Assembly: GCA_003152955.1 (NCBI GenBank)
Contig: PMBQ01000064.1
Location: 14,550 to 26,079 of the forward strand
Direction of reading: 5' to 3'
Origin: Candidatus Bathyarchaeota archaeon
Lineage (GTDB): Archaea; Thermoproteota; Bathyarchaeia; 40CM-2-53-6; FEN-987
Length of the DNA stretch: 11,530 bases
This document shows positions 6,248 through 11,530 of the stretch, one piece after another (position 1 is the stretch's first letter; each line of letters opens with the position of its first letter). Under the pieces are notes generated by a model. The model was not told where the DNA came from. It did no database searches and saw only the letters and a list, made by a program, of their open reading frames with translations. The position numbers and the translations under genes are program-made.

Positions 6248-6476
6248 TGGTCCTCAACACGTTGGCCGTCTTCAGACGCTCTTCCATGAGATCAAGGCTG
6301 TCCCACATATCAAGCAAGATGGCGACATCCTTTTCGGTAAAGCGGTCTTTGTTGTCCTTCAGGAATGTCTTCAGCTGGTTCTTACAATGATCGGCATCTT
6401 CGGCGCAGAGTTTTATCGTTTGGTTGGTCGTTGCGACCAAGAGCCGGGCGTCGGGTCCGAGTTTGGTGTGTGACAT
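6219..6476 (-). CDS. Small acidic/helical hypothetical protein
   Basis: An 85-residue soluble protein of unknown family. Its composition is that of a real, mostly helical protein: TNQTIKLCAEDADHCKNQLK, then FLKDNKDRFTEKDVAILLDM, then WDSLDLMEERLKTANVLRTT, with two Cys spaced CAEDADHC. No signal peptide or membrane helix. The start at 6476 has only a weak AAAAGG about 11 bases upstream. The stop and last seven codons lie in or just beside the last unit of the 24-bp tandem repeat, so the C-terminus (YIPQYRRP) may have been altered by the array. A minus-strand terminator just upstream (6520-6552) separates it from preceding transcription. Confidence 0.6.
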   Translation of the reverse strand: MSHTKLGPDARLLVATTNQTIKLCAEDADHCKNQLKTFLKDNKDRFTEKDVAILLDMWDSLDLMEERLKTANVLRTTYIPQYRRP

Positions 6477-6519
6477 TGTGGAGAGCCTTTTGCTACGTCA
6501 CGCGGAAGGGGTGCAACAG

Positions 6520-6552
6520 AAAAAAAGCCTTCTTTCGGAATGCACAGAAGGC
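6520..6552 (-). terminator. Intrinsic terminator, minus strand
   Basis: GCCTTCT (6527-6533) and AGAAGGC (6546-6552) form a perfect 7-bp stem with a 12-base loop. On the minus strand it is followed by seven T residues. It would stop transcription from the repeat/remnant region at 6600-7186 before the gene at 6476. Confidence 0.75.
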
Positions 6553-6598
6553 GGTCATTATGGAGAACAGAAGTTCAAGAACAATATATGTCGCGGCT

Positions 6599-6754
6599 TT
6601 ATGAATGTGAAAAATCTATATGGACCATTTCAAAATCCAGAACAAATCCATAAATCGGATCTTTACCAGGTAATCGGCCTTTTGCTCCACCGGCTATCTC
6701 GAAGTAGAAGAAGCTCCTAAGATTCCTGTACGCGGAAGTTAGGTTGAGGCTCAT
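6599..6754 (-). CDS. Possible 51-residue ORF inside dispersed repeat copy B
   Basis: The product begins MSLNLTSAYRNLRSFFYFEI and continues AGGAKGRLPGKDPIYGF. It starts 20 bp beyond the conserved hairpin on the minus strand. The same frame in copy A reads KSLNQTSAYSSFRSSF before a stop, so the first 15 or so codons are shared although the start codon is lost there. No ribosome binding site is present. The match may reflect conservation of a DNA or RNA element rather than a protein; it is listed because the shared frame is visible. Confidence 0.2.
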   Translation of the reverse strand: MSLNLTSAYRNLRSFFYFEIAGGAKGRLPGKDPIYGFVLDFEMVHIDFSHS

Positions 6755-6800
6755 GGCGTAAATGAAACGGCCACCATCGGCCGTTCCACATTCTATGCGA
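6661..6800 (-). repeat. Dispersed 3'-flank repeat with hairpin, copy B
   Basis: The counterpart of 4511-4650 in the same orientation. Conserved blocks are the TACCAGG box, GCTCCACCGG, the CGGAAGTTAGGTTGAGGCTC core (6732-6751) and the AACGGCC/GGCCGTT hairpin at about 6775-6786. It again lies directly downstream of a sigma-like gene remnant. The hairpin is followed on the minus strand by TTTCATTT, giving a weaker terminator than copy A. Confidence 0.6.
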
Positions 6801-7186
6801 GATGTTCGATCGCTTTCTCACGAACAACCTGCCTTAGCTTCCGGAACTGTCCATGACCGGCGCCTAATCGCACGACTGCTTCATTCTCCGTATACCCCGC
6901 CTCCACTTCTTGCACCACCATTGTTTCATCCAGACTCAGCGACTCCTCCAGTTCATGAACTACCGTCATTCCAAGCGGATCGTATCCGGCGCTCGCCAAT
7001 CCACAAGCGTTTCAACGTCATCGATGCACGGTTCCAATGCCTCACGGATTCTTGCCAGGCGAGAAGCACGAGGTCGTTCTGATCGTCCACGTCGTTTGCG
7101 AACTTCATGGCATAGCGGCGCAGCGTGTGATAGTCCTTGTCTGATATCTGATCCTCTGGAATAGTGATCGGAGATTGCTTACCCGT
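6793..7186 (-). pseudogene. Remnant B: frameshifted small sigma-70-like gene
   Basis: Reading from 7186 on the minus strand, one frame gives SPITIPEDQISDKDYHTLRR followed by YAMKFANDVDDQNDLVLLAW, which has the shape of sigma-70 region 2 (an aromatic/basic helix, then the acidic D-x-x-D-L-V-x-x-A-W segment). That frame runs to a TGA at 6953. A second frame (TTG 6999 to stop 6793) supplies the C-terminal half: VVHELEESLSLDETMVV, then GYTENEAVVRLGAGHGQFRK and LRQVVREKAIEHLA, resembling a region-4 helix-turn-helix. A third frame at about 6960-7060 is also open. At 394 bp the region is not a multiple of three, so at least one indel is needed, and the presumed start is ACG rather than ATG. It would encode about 131 residues if repaired. 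The sigma assignment is inference from motif shape. Confidence 0.55.
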
Positions 7187-7234
7187 ATCTTATTCCAGAA
7201 AGTCCCAGCGTTATTCGCGATTGGTTACAAATGG

Positions 7235-7269
7235 AAAAAGGCGGCCGGGTGTAGGTCGCCTTTTTTTTT
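7235..7269 (-). terminator. Bidirectional intrinsic terminator after the HNH gene cluster
   Basis: GGCGGCC (7240-7246) and GGTCGCC (7254-7260) pair (one G-T) around a 7-base loop. Five A residues precede and nine T residues follow, so it can terminate on both strands. On the minus strand it sits 28 bp beyond the stop at 7298, closing the gene run from 10065. Confidence 0.85.
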
Positions 7270-7297
7270 GTTGTAGCACAAATCTCACACCTTCGAA

Positions 7298-8086
7298 TCA
7301 GCTGAAGTAGGTTTTGAGAAGAGCCCCGCTATGTCCTTCAGGTGTGTGAATCAGAAATAGTCTGTTCTCCTCGGTGAGAATGAATTCTCTCCATTGCTTA
7401 AGAAGACTATCCGGACTGATATGATAGACATATACGATCCCGCCTATGGGAAAAATGTAACGAATTCCTGTTTCCTTCCGGTTAATACCTGGTTGACCGA
7501 TGATGTCGGTTGGAACCGAGTGCTCATGAAGCCACGTGAAGAGCACAACGGGGAACTCCTCGGGATTGCCGGGATCTCCAATGAGAACCATTTGGCGTAC
7601 CCGCTCCTCGTAAGGCCCTAGGCTAACTTCCTTGAAGAGCGGACGCCTACTGATGCTTGCCCGCCACAATACAGAAAGGAGAAACAGTCTGAACCGTGCA
7701 TACTCGACATTTTCACGTAGAGTGTATTTGATTCCGCCAGGCCTGACAAGACTGTGGCAGGTCATCATCTCTGAGCGTTCTTGATTGGTTCCGAATAGCA
7801 CCTCATGAGCGTATGTTTCATAGCGGCTGATTATCACTCCGTCGCATTCCTTGCACAGTATATCAGCTTCATATTCTCCGGACGAATGGCGTTCGACGCG
7901 GCCCTCCCCTTTCACATAATCGGCAGGCGCAAGCTTATAGAGTTTGTGGTGCTTGTCATAGAGCGAAGCGTACATGAATTCAGGAATAATGTGCGATTTG
8001 CGCAGGAGCGGACGCGCCTGATTGCAAAGTCTGCACCTGGTAACGTTTTCCATTTTGGTCTTGAGCTGAGAAATCGACGGCTTCAT
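7298..8086 (-). CDS. HNH-like/zinc-finger protein of the CxxC...SHIIP...CxxC type
   Basis: A 262-residue soluble protein. Near the N-terminus CRLC (18-21), a basic patch and SHIIPEFMY (31-39) are followed by LCKEC (77-81) and SRYETYA (88-94). Two CxxC knuckles flanking a His-containing strand are the layout of a zinc-stabilised HNH/treble-clef fold. I recall that proteins with CxxC, K-SHIIP-x-F and C-x-x-C-E-x-x-x-S-x-Y-E are common, uncharacterised and frequent in accessory islands. The classical second and third HNH catalytic residues are not obvious, so nuclease activity is uncertain. The C-terminal 150 residues are mixed alpha/beta without a recognised domain. The start is unsure: neither ATG 8086 nor ATG 8053 has a Shine-Dalgarno site. 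It is 49 bp after the gene ending at 8136, so probably operonic. Confidence 0.72.
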   Translation of the reverse strand: MKPSISQLKTKMENVTRCRLCNQARPLLRKSHIIPEFMYASLYDKHHKLYKLAPADYVKGEGRVERHSSGEYEADILCKECDGVIISRYETYAHEVLFGTNQERSEMMTCHSLVRPGGIKYTLRENVEYARFRLFLLSVLWRASISRRPLFKEVSLGPYEERVRQMVLIGDPGNPEEFPVVLFTWLHEHSVPTDIIGQPGINRKETGIRYIFPIGGIVYVYHISPDSLLKQWREFILTEENRLFLIHTPEGHSGALLKTYFS

Positions 8087-8135
8087 AGTTGCAGCACATA
8101 TGCCATACCGCTCTTAGAGCCGATGCACTTTTTTG

Positions 8136-8759
8136 TCAAAGATCCTCGGGTAGAATTATGTCACCCCCTAGTAGATGTTCTCTAAGAAGGATAACCAGAG
8201 AAACTGTGGAAGCTGCTGGCATAGTAAGTGACGGTAGGACAACTACATTATCCTTAAAAGGAGTGGTACTCATTTTGTAGGTAAAGAACTTCGCGTATGG
8301 AAATGCTTCCTGAACACCAAAAAGGACAATGTGTAGAAAAACGTCTGATCTGATGTTGAACGTCTCCCTTAACAGTTTCGACACGTTGTCCAAACGATGA
8401 CCATCAAGTATAATCCCGTCGAAATCTACGTGTCTTATGCTAGGATCCCGAACATTGCGGCGAAAGATAGGCGATCGGAAGATTTCAACCCTTCCACTTG
8501 AGAAGCATCTTATCTCATAGTATGGTGGATCTATAAACGCGATTGCATTGTCCTCATAGGTAGGTTCGGGCCTTCTATCCGAACGGCCCATGAATGACCG
8601 AAAAGCGAACCTTATCTTCCTGAGAACTTGGTTGTCTTGGAAGTTGAGCGGTGGAGATGTTGCCACCTCTGGCTCGAATAGATAAAGGATGCCGTTCGAG
8701 GAGAAATCACGAAGGCGACTTTCATAGTAGGCGATTCTGGAGCGTCTGAAATCGGTCAT
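8136..8759 (-). CDS. Hypothetical protein between the two HNH-type genes
   Basis: A 207-residue soluble protein of unknown family. It alternates predicted strands and helices: YYESRLRDFSSNGILYLFEP at the start, a basic stretch RKIRFAFRSFMGRSDRRPEP, strands AIAFIDPPYYEIRCFSSGRV, and a C-terminal region with DVFLHIVLFGVQEAFPYAKF. The latter half reads like an alpha/beta domain, but no active-site motif stands out. No signal peptide or membrane helix is seen. The start is well supported by GGAGG six bases before the ATG. It lies 131 bp downstream of the HNH gene and 49 bp upstream of the second zinc-finger gene on the same strand, which suggests a functional link but does not show one. Confidence 0.7.
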   Translation of the reverse strand: MTDFRRSRIAYYESRLRDFSSNGILYLFEPEVATSPPLNFQDNQVLRKIRFAFRSFMGRSDRRPEPTYEDNAIAFIDPPYYEIRCFSSGRVEIFRSPIFRRNVRDPSIRHVDFDGIILDGHRLDNVSKLLRETFNIRSDVFLHIVLFGVQEAFPYAKFFTYKMSTTPFKDNVVVLPSLTMPAASTVSLVILLREHLLGGDIILPEDL

Positions 8760-8890
8760 CCTTAGCCTCCAAAGTTCAGCTTTAGTTACGTGTCGGGACG
8801 TTTCTTCAATCGGGCAGGCTGCCTGGCCATATCGATTTCACTAGCATCACGGAGGCACCCCTTCTGTAGTGCTGCTAGGACAAGGGCAGA

Positions 8891-9700
8891 TTAACTTAAC
8901 CTTGAAGCTGTGGGAGAATTTCTTGTGCTTTGGCCACCGAGGATAATGGTTTCGTCATCGGGCGCCTCTGGCCAATTGGAAGGCCTAACGTCACCTAAGT
9001 GTATCGGGATGCGGACATCCTGACCAAGTCCTACGTTCCGATGTTGGGTTAGGTCTTCGAGGCCGCAATCCCAGGGACCGTTTGTAACTACAAATGCTAT
9101 TGGGAAAAATTTCAGGAGTTGACAAAAAACGTAGTTCTCCGGCGGCAGGCCGATTTTGAAGATGGCGAAATCCCTGAGTACAACCAAATGATCATATGGA
9201 AATAGCCAGTAGTAAATATGGATGTCATTGGGAATTGGGCTTGCCAGATCCAGAACGCATGCGGCGGCCTCTTTGTCAAAACGAACTTCATCCTTTTCTG
9301 CTTTTGCTGCGATCAAGTGCCCGAGCACTCCTCGCATGAGGGCAGCCGGCCTGGTCGGGTGCATCACAACTTTTGGCAGTGCAATGCTCGAATGTAAGTA
9401 CCGGCCGACACTGGTCGCAAACTCGTTAATGTGGGGGTCATACCGTTCCCCTAGCAGATAATTGCACTTGCTGCATATCGTTCTGAAACTGATACCGTCC
9501 CAAGACGGTATGGTACCGGAGTCCTCTGGATGGCCCGTCAGCGCCTGGAAGACAGAACGAATTTCCATCGGGCCAAGCGTTATCCCGCCGCGAGGTGGCA
9601 CATGATCCCAAGTTAAAGGCCCCTTCTTCGTGCAAATGTTGCATTCGCCCTTTCGACCTCGGCCCAACTTGGCATACACTCTCTTATTGTTTTCAGACAT
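8891..9700 (-). CDS. HNH endonuclease-like protein (DHVPP family)
   Basis: A 269-residue protein from the ATG at 9700, or 295 residues from ATG 9778. In the longer numbering CNIC (46-49), LTWDHVPPRG (55-64) and ICSKCNYLLGERYD (101-114) form an HNH-type zinc-bound beta-beta-alpha-metal motif: two CxxC pairs, Asp-His as the first H element and Cys-Asn as the N element. The family normally cuts or nicks DNA; I recall this DHVPP version as uncharacterised and common in accessory regions. Residues 115-270 lack a recognised domain and may be a specificity part. I favour 9700 because the extra 26 residues (with FCCFFW) look non-native and overlap the upstream gene. GGAG directly abuts that ATG, so initiation could be weak or lie elsewhere. 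Confidence 0.72.
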   Translation of the reverse strand: MSENNKRVYAKLGRGRKGECNICTKKGPLTWDHVPPRGGITLGPMEIRSVFQALTGHPEDSGTIPSWDGISFRTICSKCNYLLGERYDPHINEFATSVGRYLHSSIALPKVVMHPTRPAALMRGVLGHLIAAKAEKDEVRFDKEAAACVLDLASPIPNDIHIYYWLFPYDHLVVLRDFAIFKIGLPPENYVFCQLLKFFPIAFVVTNGPWDCGLEDLTQHRNVGLGQDVRIPIHLGDVRPSNWPEAPDDETIILGGQSTRNSPTASRLS

Positions 9701-9753
9701 CTCCGTGGTTTGCCAAAAGAAGCAACAGAATTCCTGACGGAAAGCTGAGAGGG

Positions 9754-10065
9754 CTAGACCTTCTCCCAGAGGGCGCATCTGTTTTCGTGGGTAAAAATGT
9801 CGGTACTCTGAACTTCGCCTATCAGCGTGACCAACGGCGATTCGCTCAGCATCTGGGCCAGCCTTCGGTGTATGTGGACGAAGGGCCTGCGCACCCCATC
9901 ATGTAACGTATCTTTGTAGGAATAAAGTACATCTACATAGAGATCCTGATATCGGTAAGCAAGTTCCAGAATAAACTGATGGCTACTAAATTGCGTTGGC
10001 ATCAGTTGAAGCACCGATGGGTATGCAAGTAGAATAGCCGAGAAGTTGTGAATAGGTTGCTGCAT
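9754..10065 (-). CDS. Hypothetical 103-residue protein upstream of the HNH gene
   Basis: A small soluble protein of unknown family. Its sequence looks authentic: QFSSHQFILELAYRYQDLYV followed by DVLYSYKDTLHDGVRRPFVH, then HRRLAQMLSESPLV and VQSTDIFTHENRCALWEKV. The order (an opening FSSHQFI, a Tyr-rich helix, a charged loop, a helix, then an S-x-x-I/V-F-G-like ending with a final Trp) recurs in unannotated small bacterial proteins, as I remember, but I cannot name it. The start is supported by GAGG four bases before the ATG. Its stop lies 53 bp before the preferred HNH start at 9700, or overlaps the alternative start at 9778 by 25 bp, so it is the first gene of the minus-strand run ending at 7298. 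Confidence 0.6.
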   Translation of the reverse strand: MQQPIHNFSAILLAYPSVLQLMPTQFSSHQFILELAYRYQDLYVDVLYSYKDTLHDGVRRPFVHIHRRLAQMLSESPLVTLIGEVQSTDIFTHENRCALWEKV

Positions 10066-10498
10066 ACGTCCTCGTGCGAAGGTTATTCTGAAAGAAAGGT
10101 GTTGAACCGGGGAATATGAAAGCTACGGTAGCGGTTCACACTCTGAAATGCAAGTAGGTGAGGCAAACATGATTCTGGAGCACTTTGATAAGGCTGTGCT
10201 CAAACGCGATTTGGGGTCGCGCTTTATCGCGAAACGTGGATTCAAAGCCCCAAGCAGTCACGCCATCGGATCGCCTGAGCGTGCACAAGTTGCTCATGTT
10301 AGCGAAACCTGTCACCCGATCAGGTGTGATATAAAATATGGTCCACTCAGGGACATCTGATCGATCTCAGTCATGAGTTGGCGATGTGTCATGATCATAT
10401 CATGAATTGTGAGCACATCCAGAGTCTGGCGCTTGAGACCGGACTTCATTTATCGAATTGCGCTGGTCCGTCTTTGCTGAAAGCTCGAATTCACTCTT
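10066..10498. other. Gap of about 430 bp with only a weak small ORF
   Basis: Plus-strand frames at 10148-10360 and 10378-10569 lack ribosome binding sites and recognisable domains. The best candidate is a 45-codon minus-strand frame, 10312-10449: MKSGLKRQTLDVLTIHDMIM continuing THRQLMTEIDQMSLSGPYFI. It has a plausible amphipathic composition, but a TAA sits directly before its ATG and there is no Shine-Dalgarno site. It may be a remnant. The promoter of the gene run starting at 10065 should lie in the left part of this gap, but I see no convincing boxes. Confidence 0.3.
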
Positions 10499-11149
10499 TT
10501 ATGGAACGGCAATCGGAAACTTCACCGACCGATTATCCTCAAGGCGCGCTCGGAACAGTCTTCCCTTGATATAAAGCTGGACGCTGTAGCCATATCCTCC
10601 ATGTACTAGGTCGAGGTATGAACGAGGCAGTTGAATTTCTAAAGTCTTGCCATTGAGGTCTCTCAAGTATCGATATCTGTCCAATCCATCAAATTTAATG
10701 TGCTCGGCATTGTGATAGAGCTGTCCTCTGACACCCCCAGCGCGGCTCAATGCGACAGTCTCTGGTTTACCAACCTGAACGAACTCAAAGAAAATCCTTG
10801 CGGAATCGAGTGAACCTCCTACCCGCACTGGGCCAGTTTGCAGTCTTGACGCATCAACTTTGGTTGCATCGAAAAAGGATATCATCGTAAGCTGAAAATC
10901 ATTTGGCGACAAGATATCCTTTTGGTCGTCGATCATTCTTAAGAGGTTTTCATTTGTCTTCTCGGCTTGGTCATCTTTGATACTCCGAAGATATGCCAGC
11001 GCAAGATTACCAACGAAAACAACACAGGCAAAGGCGATAAAGGTCTTCCCCATTCGATTGAGCTTTCGGTTGGTCTCGCGCAAGTCGGTTAGTGCAGGAA
11101 TCGCAAGAGTAGCGACTGTTGCAACCAGAACGGCAATCTCAAGTACCAT
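10499..11149 (-). CDS. Membrane-anchored protein with two N-terminal helices, unknown function
   Basis: A 216-residue protein. Helix 1 covers about residues 2-20 (MVLEIAVLVATVATLAIPAL), a short basic loop TDLRETNRKLNRMGK follows, then helix 2 at 35-54 (TFIAFACVVFVGNLALAYLR). The remaining 160 residues form a soluble domain: a charged helix SIKDDQAEKTNENLLRMIDD (possibly coiled-coil), then strand-rich sequence with YHNAEHIKFDGLDRYRYLRD. By the positive-inside rule the loop is cytosolic and both ends probably outside. No known domain is recognised. An upstream in-frame ATG at 11161 exists, but its own ATGGAGGATGCC provides GGAGG five bases before the ATG at 11149, so I choose 11149. Confidence 0.72.
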   Translation of the reverse strand: MVLEIAVLVATVATLAIPALTDLRETNRKLNRMGKTFIAFACVVFVGNLALAYLRSIKDDQAEKTNENLLRMIDDQKDILSPNDFQLTMISFFDATKVDASRLQTGPVRVGGSLDSARIFFEFVQVGKPETVALSRAGGVRGQLYHNAEHIKFDGLDRYRYLRDLNGKTLEIQLPRSYLDLVHGGYGYSVQLYIKGRLFRARLEDNRSVKFPIAVP

Positions 11150-11161
11150 GGCATCCTCCAT

Positions 11162-11507
11162 CCAGTGATGATTTAGCTAATGTGATGACCCCCCAACACG
11201 GCGCCCTTATCTAGTATCGCCAGACGGCCCACTCAAAATGGAAACGGCCCCACCCTCGATTTCTCAAAGATGAGGCCGTGCCAAAGCCTTTGTCGGTCAA
11301 CACAAACGCAGCTACACCAAAAATAGCTCCCGTCCAAACGAATGTCAATTAAGAGAGGCTGTTATAGCCTCCTGAAGAAGCAAATTCAAGAAAACAAAGA
11401 TAAATCTAGAAAACCGCGTTCTCACAATCCTTTCTCCGCTGTTCCAGTGGTTAGTGACGGAAGGACCCATTGGCTAAAGAAACGGCCACGCATCGGCCGT
11501 TCCTATC
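11162..11507. other. Intergenic stretch with two palindromes
   Basis: No gene is supported. ACGGCC (11244-11249) and GGCCGT (11274-11279) can pair around an AT-rich interior with a minor CTC/GAG pairing. GAGGCT (11355-11360) and AGCCTC (11366-11371) form a 6-bp stem with a 5-base loop. Neither has a good T-tract. The first resembles the AACGGCC hairpins after the sigma-like remnants. Confidence 0.4.
11480..11502 (-). terminator. Hairpin terminator after the third family member
   Basis: AACGGCC and GGCCGTT pair around a loop of about 7 bases, followed on the minus strand by TTTCTTT. It lies 5 bp beyond the stop at 11508 and repeats the arrangement at 4614 and 6774. Confidence 0.6.
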
Positions 11508-11530
11508 CTACGCCAGATACTCGATCGCTT
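11508..11530 (-). CDS. Partial: 3' end of sigma-like family gene, copy C, cut by the window edge
   Basis: Only the last codons are visible: AIEYLA then TAG. They match the ends KAMQYLA at 4641 and KAIEHLA at 6793, and the DNA around the stop (CCTACGCCAGATACT) is almost identical to that at 4640. The gene continues to the right of the window; whether it is intact cannot be judged. Confidence 0.55.

Noticed and set aside
5988..6473. 161-codon plus-strand ORF covering the tandem repeat
   Set aside because: It has a GTG start with no ribosome binding site and reads through the opposite strand of the more protein-like 85-residue gene; its length is largely a product of the 24-bp periodicity.
10148..10569. 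Plus-strand ORFs of 70 and 63 codons
   Set aside because: No ribosome binding sites, no domain-like composition, and the second overlaps the 3' end of the well-supported minus-strand membrane protein gene.
1..11530. Search for integrase, transposase, tRNA or rRNA to explain mobility
   Set aside because: No ORF shows tyrosine-recombinase, serine-recombinase or DDE motifs, and I could not see a tRNA cloverleaf or conserved rRNA stretch by eye; a tRNAscan/Infernal run would settle the RNA question.

Overview
The window is accessory DNA from an unidentified bacterium. Most genes are preceded by clear GGAGG/AAGGAG-type Shine-Dalgarno sites, and one product looks like a lipoprotein and another carries a Sec signal peptide, which fits a Gram-negative-type cell. 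I cannot name a phylum. Nearly all credible genes read on the minus strand. They are single unrelated small genes separated by 60-900 bp of non-coding sequence, which suggests assembly by successive insertions rather than one conserved operon. There is no integrase, transposase, tRNA or rRNA that I can see.

Region 1 (1-3940) holds five minus-strand genes: a Trm112-like plus SAM methyltransferase fusion (295-1071), a putative NTF2-like lipoprotein (1297-1848), a four-helix membrane protein (2079-2780), an exported protein with an SmpA/OmlA-like start (2857-3423), and a small Ig-like/carboxypeptidase-regulatory-domain protein (3686-3940). A 34-bp sequence (32/34 identical) lies in two gaps 708 bp apart, each downstream of a gene. 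One copy is bounded by the inverted pair GCGCATAAC/GTTATGCGC. This looks like integron attC sites bracketing a one-gene cassette.

Region 2 (3941-6800) is gene-poor. Its best locus is on the plus strand: a promoter-like extended -10, a four-helix membrane protein (4907-5764), a 26-residue hydrophobic mini-protein (5816-5896) and a strong terminator. A six-unit 24-bp minisatellite and an 85-residue minus-strand gene follow.

Region 3 (6793-11530) is framed by remnants of one gene family whose products end in a conserved FRKL(R/K)QVVR-type tail followed by an AACGGCC/GGCCGTT hairpin. Three copies are visible: 4641-4757, 6793-7186 and one cut by the window end. The best-preserved copy begins like a sigma-70 region 2 but is frameshifted. 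Between the second and third copies is a minus-strand run of four genes (10065 down to 7298) ending at a terminator. Two of them encode zinc-finger/HNH-type proteins, making this the most plausible candidate for an uncharacterised multi-gene system. A two-helix membrane-anchored protein (10499-11149) lies upstream of it.
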